Shown here: positions 7,789 to 15,632 of the stretch, in pieces
Layout of the letters: each line of letters begins with the position of its first letter
Position numbering within the stretch: the first letter of the stretch is position 1
From: Rhodospirillaceae bacterium
Lineage (GTDB): Bacteria; Pseudomonadota; Alphaproteobacteria; UBA8366; GCA-2717185
Assembly: GCA_018660965.1 (NCBI GenBank)
Contig: JABJJH010000027.1
Location: 1-27,092, forward strand
Direction of reading: 5' to 3'
DNA: 27,092 nt
Notes under the pieces: model-generated
The model's database searches: none
The model's input: the letters and a program-made list of their open reading frames with translations, nothing else
Told to the model about the DNA's origin: nothing
Translations under genes and position numbers: made by a program

Positions 7789-8823
7789 TTACATGCTCAA
7801 CGGCGCGAGATCGCCGGCGTCCGCGCGGACTTTTTTGCGCAGGCTGTCGGGCAGCGGGATCAAGCCTTTGTCGACCAGATAGCCGTCCGGGCCCCACGTG
7901 GCTTCCTGGGTGAATTCAGCGACGTATTCCTGGATGCCGGGGATTTGTCCGACATGCGCTTTCTTGACATAGAAATACATGGATCGCGAAACCGGGTATT
8001 CGCCCATGGCGATATCGTCGAAGGCCGGCGCGACGCCGTTCACCTTCGCGCCCTGCACCCGGTCGGCGTTCTGGTCCAGAAAACTGAAGCCGAAGACGCC
8101 GAAGGCTTTTGGGTTGGCGACCAGCTTGTTGACGATCAGCACGTCGTTTTCACCGGCCTCGATATAGGCGCCGTCTTCGCGGACGCCATGGCAGACCGCC
8201 TTGTAGTGTTTCTTGTTCTTCTTCTTCAGCGCCTTGATGCCGGGGAAGGTTTTGCAGCCGCCTTCAAGCGCCAGTTCGGCGAAGGCGTCGCGCGTGCCCG
8301 ATGTCGGCGGCGGGCCAAGTACTTCGATTTTGGTGTTCGGGAGGGAGCCGTCGATATCGCTCCATTTTTTGTAGGGGTTGTTGATCAGCGTCTCGCCCTT
8401 TTCGTCGCCGGGAACGACCTTGGCGAGCGCCAAAAAGAGATGACGCAGGGTTAGCGAGACCTTGGGCGCGCTTTTCGAGTTGGCGATCACGATGCCGTCG
8501 AAGCCGATTTTCACCTCGGTGATGTCGGTGACGCCGTTATCGGCGCAACGTTTGATTTCGGATTTCTTGATCCGGCGGGACGCGTTGGTGATGTCGGGGT
8601 GCTTGACGCCGACGCCGCCGCAGAACAGTTTCAACCCACCGCCCGATCCCGTGCTTTCAACCACGGGGGTCTTGAAGGACGTCGTGCGTCCGAAATTTTC
8701 GGCGACGGCGGTTGAAAACGGAAACACGGTCGAGGACCCGACAATGCGGATTTGGTCGCGCGCCTGCGCGGCGTTCGCCGCCAGAAAACACACGGTCCCC
8801 GCCACGAATAGTAATTTTTTCAT
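7789..8823 (-). CDS. pstS: Periplasmic phosphate-binding protein PstS
   Basis: A 344-residue protein with a clear Sec signal peptide: MKK, a hydrophobic core to about residue 17, and a probable cleavage after NAAQA near residue 21. Mature-protein phosphate-binding loops are visible: GSSTVFPF (29-36), ESTGSGGG (56-63) and PTSGTRD (173-179). It captures inorganic phosphate in the periplasm and delivers it to PstCA. The GSSTVFP type differs from the E. coli PstS sequence but is common in proteobacteria. GGAG lies ten bases before the ATG. The gene follows the Pho box at 8929-8968 directly, so it should be the first and most strongly phosphate-regulated gene of the pst unit. Confidence 0.96.
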   Translation of the reverse strand: MKKLLFVAGTVCFLAANAAQARDQIRIVGSSTVFPFSTAVAENFGRTTSFKTPVVESTGSGGGLKLFCGGVGVKHPDITNASRRIKKSEIKRCADNGVTDITEVKIGFDGIVIANSKSAPKVSLTLRHLFLALAKVVPGDEKGETLINNPYKKWSDIDGSLPNTKIEVLGPPPTSGTRDAFAELALEGGCKTFPGIKALKKKNKKHYKAVCHGVREDGAYIEAGENDVLIVNKLVANPKAFGVFGFSFLDQNADRVQGAKVNGVAPAFDDIAMGEYPVSRSMYFYVKKAHVGQIPGIQEYVAEFTQEATWGPDGYLVDKGLIPLPDSLRKKVRADAGDLAPLSM

Positions 8824-8928
8824 CTTTCATAGTCTCCAAATTGGACGTGCGGTTCAAAAACTTTGAAATGGCCGAACCAGCATCTTCGCTGATTCAAAAC
8901 ATCCCGGAACCGTTTCTATCCATCGTGG

Positions 8929-8968
8929 ATGACTCGTATATGACAGCAATGTTACGGAATTGTTACAG
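8929..8968 (-). promoter_or_regulatory. Tandem Pho box upstream of pstS (four PhoB half-sites)
   Basis: Four seven-base direct repeats occur on an exact 11-bp period, each separated by four bases. On the - strand in transcription order they are CTGTAAC (8962-8968), CCGTAAC (8951-8957), CTGTCAT (8940-8946) and GAGTCAT (8929-8935). The known PhoB half-site is CTGTMAY with 4-bp A/T-rich spacers, so the first and third match fully, the second has one mismatch and the fourth has two. A PhoB dimer covers two half-sites, so two dimers could bind side by side. The array lies 106 bp upstream of the pstS ATG. I see no strong -10 hexamer downstream; ATAGAA near 8914-8919 is only a weak candidate. Confidence 0.85.
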
Positions 8969-8974
8969 ACGCCG

Positions 8975-10369
8975 CTAATTGTCAGGGTTCGAGAAATTCG
9001 CAAGGGGAAGGGTCACCGTGAAGGTGGACCCTTGGCCGGGCGCGCTCTGGATTGATAATTTGCCCCGGTGCCGGTTGACGATGTGTTTGACGATGGCCAA
9101 CCCCAGACCGGCGCCGCCCAGTTCCCGGCTGCGCGCCGGGTCTACGCGGTAAAATCGTTCGGTTAATCGGGGAATCGCTTCGGGGGGGACGCCGTCGCCT
9201 TCGTCGGTGACGGATATTGAGGCGCTGTCGTCGTCAAACGTTGCGCTCGCGGTGACGGCGCCGCCCTCGCCGCCGTATTTGACGGCGTTGTCGAACAGGT
9301 TCTGGAACACTTGTATCAACTGGTCGCGCTCGCCGAGCACCGGCGGCGCATCGTCCTCGACATCGATCAACAGTCGTATGCCACGCTCCATCGCCTTCAA
9401 TTGAAGGGTGTCGCGGATGCTGCGAAGAAGCGGACCGAGCGCGATGGCGTCGCTGGGCCGGGTGTGTTCTTCCAATTCGATCCGCGATAATGATAAAAGA
9501 CCGGAAATCAGCCGGGTCATGCGGTCAGTCTGCGCTTGCATGATGGGCAGGAAGGTTTCCGCCGCCTTCGGGTCGTCGCGGGCGGTTCCGCGCAAGGTTT
9601 CAATAAAACCCGCCAGACTGGTCAGGGGCGTGCGAAGTTCATGGCTGACATTGGCGATGAAATCACGGTGGGTTTGCGCGCCGCGTTCAATCGCCGTGCG
9701 TTCCTGGAAATACAAAACGATGGCGGCTTCATCAGCGCCGGTTTCGAACGGCTCGATATGAACAGCGTAAGTTCGTTCGACCGGGACAGGCAGCGTGATG
9801 TCCACCGTCGCGCCGTCGCCCGTTGTGCGGGCCCGATCCACGCCGTCCAGTAGAACCGGGTGGCGAATCGCGGTGGCGAGGTCGCGGCCTTTCATGCTGG
9901 TGGGGCTTGCATTGAATTCCGAGTCGGGTTTTGGGCCGGATTCGGATAGACGCCGCGCCGCCCGGTTAGCCAGTGTGACGTTGCGGCCGGCGTCGGTGAC
10001 GATCAGCGGCGCGGGCAGTCGTTCGATCAGATTTTCGGTGTGTTGGGCCGCCGCCAAAAGCGTATCGTGTCGGGTCTGCAGGTTCCGCAACGCGCCCGTC
10101 GCCGTCAACGCGGCGCGTTCAAGTTCACCGGCTTTCGGCGCGCTGACCCCGGTGGGCTTTTCGACGGATTCCAGTATCTCCAGCGCACGGTCACGGTCGC
10201 GCACGGGCTGACGGCAGACTATCAGACTCGCGGCCAAGACGGCCACGCCCGCACCGGCTGCGAGGGCGGGGTCGAGATATCCGAACGCGGCGAACGCGCC
10301 AAGGGCGGCGAGCCCCGGGGTGGCCATGGCGATTCCGACCGCGAAAAGTCCCGCGCGTTGATTGAGCAT
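8975..10369 (-). CDS. phoR: Phosphate regulon sensor histidine kinase PhoR
   Basis: A 464-residue membrane kinase. Two N-terminal membrane segments lie at about 6-30 and 34-52 with almost no periplasmic loop, as in other PhoR proteins, which sense phosphate through the Pst-PhoU complex and not directly. A linker with coiled character (about 83-115) leads to a PAS domain (about 112-222). The dimerisation helix carries the phospho-accepting H243 in NVSHELRTPL. The ATPase domain has an N box with N357/N361, G1 DEGDGVP (389-395) and G2 GGAGLGLA (418-425). AGG lies six bases before the ATG. It starts 33 nt after the maeB stop on the same strand, so read-through from maeB is possible. It ends six bases before the Pho box. 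Confidence 0.96.
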   Translation of the reverse strand: MLNQRAGLFAVGIAMATPGLAALGAFAAFGYLDPALAAGAGVAVLAASLIVCRQPVRDRDRALEILESVEKPTGVSAPKAGELERAALTATGALRNLQTRHDTLLAAAQHTENLIERLPAPLIVTDAGRNVTLANRAARRLSESGPKPDSEFNASPTSMKGRDLATAIRHPVLLDGVDRARTTGDGATVDITLPVPVERTYAVHIEPFETGADEAAIVLYFQERTAIERGAQTHRDFIANVSHELRTPLTSLAGFIETLRGTARDDPKAAETFLPIMQAQTDRMTRLISGLLSLSRIELEEHTRPSDAIALGPLLRSIRDTLQLKAMERGIRLLIDVEDDAPPVLGERDQLIQVFQNLFDNAVKYGGEGGAVTASATFDDDSASISVTDEGDGVPPEAIPRLTERFYRVDPARSRELGGAGLGLAIVKHIVNRHRGKLSIQSAPGQGSTFTVTLPLANFSNPDN

Positions 10370-10402
10370 TATGGCCTAGTGTTCCTTAAGAATGGGCACC
10401 CC

Positions 10403-12664
10403 TTAAGACTGGGCGTCGTTCGCCGCCAGGACCGCCGCGTTCAAAAGATCCTGTGTCGTCGCGCCCATCTGTACGATCTGGACGGATTTTTCGAGGCCCA
10501 GCAAAATGGGGCCAATGACCGTGCCGCCGCCCATCTCCTGCAAAAGCTTTGACGCGATGCTGCCGCAATGCAGCGTCGGCATGATCAGAACATTGGCCGG
10601 ACCGGACAGGCGGCAGAACGGGTAAAGCTTTTGCATCAGGTCGTGGTTCAGCGCGGTATCGACCGCCATTTCGCCGTCGTATTCGAAATCGACCTTGCGT
10701 TGGTCCAGAACTGCGACGGCGTCGCGGATGCGTTGCGCGTTGTCCCGCATGGGTTGGCCGAAATTGGAAAACGACAGCAGCGCGACGCGGGGTTCGTGTC
10801 CGAATTTCCGCGCATAGGCGGCGCTTTGCGTGGCGATGTCCGCCAATTCTTCCGCGCTTGGAACTTCGTGAACCCTTGTGTCGGCCATGAATACGGTATG
10901 TCCTCGGCTGACGACGATTTGCAGTCCCATTAGTTGTTCGTTGAGCTGCGCGTCGAAGACCCGGGTGACATCGTCGAACGCGACTGAAAAGCTGCGCGTC
11001 GTGCCGGTCACGATGGCGTCGGCGTCGCCATTGGCGACCATGCAGGCGGCGAAGACGTTGCGGTCCTGGTTCACCAGCCGTTGGCAATCCCGGTACAAGA
11101 CGCCGCGCCGTTGCAGTCGCCCATACAGGAAATCGGCATATTTTTTGTTGTTGGACGATAGTCGCGCGTTATGGACTTCCAGTCCGCTATCGGCACCCAC
11201 GCCCATGGACTCCATTTTTTGCGAAACCTCGTCGTCGCGGCCAATCAGGACCGGCGTGCCGTATCCTTCGTCGCGATAGGCCAGGGCTGCGCGAATGACG
11301 CGTTCTTCCTCGCCTTCGGCGAAGACGACGCGCCGTGGGTTGGCGCGGACGTTTTCGTACAGGAAATTCAACGCCGATGCGATGGGGTCGAGGCGCGAGG
11401 ACAGCTGGCTTCGATACGTCGCCATGTCCTCGATGGGCCGTTGCGCCACGCCGCTTTTCATCGCCGCTTCCGCGACGGCGGACGGTACGGCGGAAATCAG
11501 TCTCGGGTCGAACGGCGTCGGGATAATATAGTCGGGGCCGTAGCTGAGATGCGTACCGCCATAGGCGGCGTCGACTTCATCCGGCACGTCCGCGCGGGCC
11601 AGTTGCGCGATTGCGTTGGCGGCGGCGATTTTCATGTCGTCGTTGATGGTGGACGCCCGGACATCCAAAGCGCCCCGGAAGATGTAGGGAAATCCAAGCA
11701 CATTATTGATTTGATTGGGATAATCGGACCGTCCGGTGGCGATGATCGCGTCGTCGCGCACTTCGCGGATGGCTTCCGGCGTAATTTCTGGATCGGGATT
11801 GGCCATGGCGAAGATCATCGGTTGGTCGGCCATGGATAACACCATGTCCTGGGAAACCGAATCCGCGACCGACAAACCAAAGAAGATATCCGATCCTTTC
11901 ATGGCGTCGGCCAGGGTGCGCGCGTCGGTCTTGGCGGCGTGGGCGGTCTTCCACTGGTTCATGCCGTCTTGGCGGCCCTGATAGATGACGCCGCGGCTGT
12001 CGCACAAAATGACGTTGTCATGCGGCATGCCCATGGATTTCAGCAACTCAACGCAGGCGATGGACGCGGCGCCCGCGCCGTTCACCACCAGTTTGGCGGT
12101 TTTTATGTCCCGGTTGGTCAGATGCAGACCGTTAATCATCCCGGCGGTGGCGATGATTGCGGTGCCGTGCTGATCGTCATGAAAAATCGGAATGTCCATC
12201 AATTCACGCAGACGCTGTTCGATGATGAAGCATTCCGGCGCCTTGATATCCTCCAGGTTCACGCCGCCGAACGACTTGCCCAGATACCGCACGCAATTGA
12301 TGAATTCGTCGGCGTCCTCTGTATCGACTTCCAGATCGATGCCGTCGATGTCGGCGAAGCGTTTGAACAGGACCGCCTTGCCCTCCATGACCGGTTTGGC
12401 GGCTTGCGCGCCGATATTGCCAAGGCCCAGCACCGCGGTGCCGTTGGAAATCACCGCGACCACATTGCCCTTGTTGGTCAAATCATAGGCGAGGTCCGGG
12501 TTTTCCTCGATGTTGAGACAGGGAAAGGCGACGCCGGGCGAATAAGCCAGCGACAGGTCGCGCTGCGTCGTTAATGGTTTTGTCGGGCTGATTTCGAGCT
12601 TGCCCGGCTTTCCCTTTGCGTGAAAATCATATGCTTCTTGTTCGGTTACGCGGTTATCGGCCAT
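10403..12664 (-). CDS. maeB: NADP-type malic enzyme with C-terminal phosphotransacetylase-like domain (MaeB)
   Basis: A 753-residue two-domain protein, the standard size for proteobacterial MaeB/Dme/Tme enzymes. The malic enzyme part (about 1-425) shows SLAYSPGVA (38-46, with the catalytic Tyr41), the metal/substrate region NLEDIKAPECF (136-146), FHDDQHGTA (161-169), the dinucleotide fold VVNGAGAAS (193-201) and ANPDPEITPE (288-297). The C-terminal part (about 430-753) resembles phosphotransacetylase; in studied homologues it is regulatory, responding to acetyl-CoA, and not catalytic. The reaction is oxidative decarboxylation of malate to pyruvate with reduction of NAD(P). NADP or NAD preference cannot be read here. 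The ATG at 12662-12664 has AAGG and GGGG upstream. It is divergent from mutS. Confidence 0.95.
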   Translation of the reverse strand: MADNRVTEQEAYDFHAKGKPGKLEISPTKPLTTQRDLSLAYSPGVAFPCLNIEENPDLAYDLTNKGNVVAVISNGTAVLGLGNIGAQAAKPVMEGKAVLFKRFADIDGIDLEVDTEDADEFINCVRYLGKSFGGVNLEDIKAPECFIIEQRLRELMDIPIFHDDQHGTAIIATAGMINGLHLTNRDIKTAKLVVNGAGAASIACVELLKSMGMPHDNVILCDSRGVIYQGRQDGMNQWKTAHAAKTDARTLADAMKGSDIFFGLSVADSVSQDMVLSMADQPMIFAMANPDPEITPEAIREVRDDAIIATGRSDYPNQINNVLGFPYIFRGALDVRASTINDDMKIAAANAIAQLARADVPDEVDAAYGGTHLSYGPDYIIPTPFDPRLISAVPSAVAEAAMKSGVAQRPIEDMATYRSQLSSRLDPIASALNFLYENVRANPRRVVFAEGEEERVIRAALAYRDEGYGTPVLIGRDDEVSQKMESMGVGADSGLEVHNARLSSNNKKYADFLYGRLQRRGVLYRDCQRLVNQDRNVFAACMVANGDADAIVTGTTRSFSVAFDDVTRVFDAQLNEQLMGLQIVVSRGHTVFMADTRVHEVPSAEELADIATQSAAYARKFGHEPRVALLSFSNFGQPMRDNAQRIRDAVAVLDQRKVDFEYDGEMAVDTALNHDLMQKLYPFCRLSGPANVLIMPTLHCGSIASKLLQEMGGGTVIGPILLGLEKSVQIVQMGATTQDLLNAAVLAANDAQS

Positions 12665-12820
12665 TTCCCCAACCTTGATAATTTTTGTGCGATATTTCCG
12701 GCCTCGACGTTGTTTACGCCAATGGCGTTACGGGCTCGAACCGGTTACAAATCAATAGTGCGATCTTGTCTGTGAATATGGTGATTCGCAAGAAACGACC
12801 ATTCCGACGAACTTGTCAAA

Positions 12821-12826
12821 TATAAT
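12821..12826 (+). promoter_or_regulatory. Possible -10 hexamer of mutS
   Basis: A perfect TATAAT overlaps the in-frame ATG at 12825. No good -35 lies 16-18 bp upstream. If used, transcription would begin near 12833, which would exclude the ATG at 12825 and favour the one at 12843. Confidence 0.3.
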
Positions 12827-12842
12827 GCCGACCGGACCCGTC

Positions 12843-15575
12843 ATGACCCTCGCCTCAGTGAAACCCACAGCGCCAAAAGGCAAGGCGGGCGGCGCCTCTT
12901 CAAAGGGCGGCGCGCCCCAAAAGGGCGTCACGCCAATGATGACGCAATATCTCGCCATCAAGGAACGGCACGACGACTGCCTGCTGTTCTACCGCATGGG
13001 GGATTTCTACGAATTGTTTTTCGACGACGCGGTAAAGGCGTCGGCGGCGCTGGATATCGCGCTGACCAAGCGCGGCGCGCATAATGGCGCCGACATTCCG
13101 ATGTGCGGCGTCCCCGTGCACGCCTCGGAAACCTATCTGCACCGGTTGATCCAGAGCGGTTTCAAAGTTGCGGTGTGCGAGCAGATGGAGGACCCCGCCG
13201 AGGCCAAAAAACGTGGCGCAAAATCCGTGGTCAAACGCGACGTGGTGCGATTGGTCACCCAGGGCACCTTGACCGAAGAGACGCTGCTGGACGCCCGCGC
13301 GCATAATTATCTGGCGGTGTTGAGCGCGGTGCGCGGGCGGTTCGGATTGGCGTGGCTGGATATTTCAACGGGCGAATTCATGGTGCAGCCGATCGGCGCC
13401 TCCGACAATACCGCCGCCGAACTGTCAACGATCCTGGCGCGGATCGATCCCGGTGAATTGCTCGTTCCCGAACGACTGTTGCAAGACGAACGCCTGTTCG
13501 AATTGTTCAGCGACTGGCGCGACGTGTTGACGACCCAACCGGACAGCCGGTTCGATTCGGAAAACGGACGACGTCGCCTGGAAACGCTGTACGGCGTCTC
13601 CATGCTGGATGGATTCGGCGCGTTTGATCGCGCGGAACTGTCGGCGGCGGGCGCGCTGGTGGATTATGTCGAACTGACGCAAGTGGGCCGGTTGCCGCGA
13701 CTTGATCCGCTGCGCCGCGTGGCCCCGGGCGAGATCATGGAAATCGACGCGGCGACCCGCACCAATTTGGAATTGACCGCGAGCCTGGGCGGCGGTCGCG
13801 CGGGTAGCCTGTTGTCGGTGATGGACAGGACATTGACGGGGTCCGGCGCGCGGCTGTTGGCGGCGCGCATCGCGGCGCCGCTGACGGGGCCGGACGCGAT
13901 CAACGCGCGGCTGGATTGCGTGCGGTTCTTCGTCGAAGACCCGGCGATGCGTGAAGATATTCGGGGCCGCTTGCGGCGCTGCCCGGACATCGCGCGCGCG
14001 TTGGCGCGGTTGACCGTCGGGCGCGGCGGTCCGCGCGATATCGCCGCGATCCGCGACGGCCTTGCCGAAGCCTCTGAAATGCGCACGGCGTTGTCGCGCC
14101 CGACCCCGCCCTTACCCGCCGAATTGGTCAGGGACGTGGCGAATTTGTCCGATCACTCGGTGCTGATGGACCGGTTGGTCCGTGCGTTGGGGCCAGATTT
14201 GCCGTTACAGGCGCGCGACGGCGGCTTCATCGCAACCGGGTATGCGCCGCAACTCGATGAAATGCGGCGTCTGCGCGACGACAGCAGGCGCCTGATTCTC
14301 GATCGAGAAGCCGAATACCGGAAGGTCTCAAATGTCGATACGTTGAAGATCAAATTCAACAACGTCCTTGGATATTTCATCGAGGTCACGCCGCGCCACG
14401 CGGAAAAAATGACGGCCGAGATCTTCATCCACCGTCAAACCTTGGGGAGCGCGGTCCGCTACACGACAACGGAATTGGCTGAACTGGCGCGCGACATCGC
14501 CGAAGCGGCGGACAAGGCGTTGGCGGTGGAGATTCGCCTGTTCGATGACTTGGTGGTGGAAATCAACACGCGGGCGGATGCGCTGGCGGCCACGGCTTCG
14601 GCTGTTGCCGCGCTTGACGTGGCGGCGGCCCTGGCGGCCCTGGCGGTCGATAACCAGCATGCCCGGCCCGTCATCGATGACAGCACGGCGTTCGAAATTC
14701 AGGAAGGCCGCCACCCGGTTGTTGAGGCGGCCCTGGCCCAAAGCGGCGGCGCATCCTTCACCCCGAACGAATGCGATCTGGTTGATGAGCGGCGCCTGTG
14801 GTTGGTGACCGGTCCCAACATGGCCGGTAAAAGCACGTTCCTGCGCCAAAACGCGATTATCGCGATTATGGCGCAAATGGGCGCCTTCGTCCCGGCGCGA
14901 AAAGCGCATATCGGATCGATTGACAAGGTGTTCAGCCGCGTCGGCGCGGCTGACGATCTGGCGCGCGGGCGGTCGACCTTCATGGTGGAAATGGTGGAGA
15001 CGGCGGCGATCCTCAATCAGGCGACGCCGCGCTCCCTGGTTATTCTGGATGAAATTGGACGCGGGACGGCGACGTTCGACGGGTTGTCCATCGCCTGGGC
15101 GTGCGTGGAGCATCTGCATGACGTGAACGGCTGCCGCGCCTTGTTCGCAACCCATTATCATGAATTGACGCGGCTGACAGGGCGATTGTCGGCGTTGGCG
15201 CCGCACACCATGCGGGTCAAGGAATGGCAGGGCGACGTGGTGTTCCTGCATGAAATAGGACCCGGCGCCGCCGACCGGTCGTATGGGGTGCATGTCGCGA
15301 AACTGGCGGGGTTGCCGGGCCGGGTGGTGGACCGCGCCAGCGAAGTGTTGTCGATGCTGGAGCAAAGCCGCCAATCGGACGCCATCGCCGCGCTGGCGGA
15401 TGATTTGCCGTTGTTCGCGGCGTCGGCGGGTGCGGCGAATACGGGACGTCCGGCGACGATGGCGCCAGATCCTTCGGCGGTGGAGGCCGCGCTGGCGGCG
15501 CAGGATGTGGACGGGTTGTCGCCCCGCGCCGCGCTGGACCTGCTATACCACCTGAAGGGATTGCTGAAGGAATAG
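12843..15575 (+). CDS. mutS: DNA mismatch repair protein MutS
   Basis: A full-length MutS of 910 residues from this start. The mismatch-recognition motif GDFYELF is at about 53-59, with the wedge Phe55 and Glu57. The connector, core lever and clamp regions follow. The C-terminal ATPase has Walker A GPNMAGKST (about 657-665), Walker B LVILDEIGRGT and ATHYHELT. MutS binds mismatches and recruits MutL. The N-terminus before TPMMTQYL is a low-complexity Ala/Gly/Lys/Pro tail, so the start is hard to fix. TTG 12813, ATG 12825 and ATG 12843 are all in frame. I choose 12843 because GGA lies six bases upstream and a TATAAT overlaps the 12825 codon. About 57 bp separate it from glnD. Confidence 0.95.
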   Translation: MTLASVKPTAPKGKAGGASSKGGAPQKGVTPMMTQYLAIKERHDDCLLFYRMGDFYELFFDDAVKASAALDIALTKRGAHNGADIPMCGVPVHASETYLHRLIQSGFKVAVCEQMEDPAEAKKRGAKSVVKRDVVRLVTQGTLTEETLLDARAHNYLAVLSAVRGRFGLAWLDISTGEFMVQPIGASDNTAAELSTILARIDPGELLVPERLLQDERLFELFSDWRDVLTTQPDSRFDSENGRRRLETLYGVSMLDGFGAFDRAELSAAGALVDYVELTQVGRLPRLDPLRRVAPGEIMEIDAATRTNLELTASLGGGRAGSLLSVMDRTLTGSGARLLAARIAAPLTGPDAINARLDCVRFFVEDPAMREDIRGRLRRCPDIARALARLTVGRGGPRDIAAIRDGLAEASEMRTALSRPTPPLPAELVRDVANLSDHSVLMDRLVRALGPDLPLQARDGGFIATGYAPQLDEMRRLRDDSRRLILDREAEYRKVSNVDTLKIKFNNVLGYFIEVTPRHAEKMTAEIFIHRQTLGSAVRYTTTELAELARDIAEAADKALAVEIRLFDDLVVEINTRADALAATASAVAALDVAAALAALAVDNQHARPVIDDSTAFEIQEGRHPVVEAALAQSGGASFTPNECDLVDERRLWLVTGPNMAGKSTFLRQNAIIAIMAQMGAFVPARKAHIGSIDKVFSRVGAADDLARGRSTFMVEMVETAAILNQATPRSLVILDEIGRGTATFDGLSIAWACVEHLHDVNGCRALFATHYHELTRLTGRLSALAPHTMRVKEWQGDVVFLHEIGPGAADRSYGVHVAKLAGLPGRVVDRASEVLSMLEQSRQSDAIAALADDLPLFAASAGAANTGRPATMAPDPSAVEAALAAQDVDGLSPRAALDLLYHLKGLLKE

Positions 15576-15632
15576 GGGTTGCGCCCCGCCGCGATGCTTG
15601 AAATCGCAGTGTAACCGATACAGGTTGCTGGC

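Noticed and set aside
7585..8454. Long + strand frame opposite pstS
   Set aside because: Antisense to a clear PstS with a signal peptide; no domain and no ribosome binding site.
10383..10408. Two CCTTAAG copies between maeB and phoR considered as a terminator
   Set aside because: They are direct repeats with self-complementary cores of six bases and no T-run; too weak to call.
15576..15632. Small inverted repeats (GGGG...CCCC, GCGAT...ATCGC) between mutS and glnD as a terminator
   Set aside because: Stems of four and five pairs with no T-run; common by chance in this composition.
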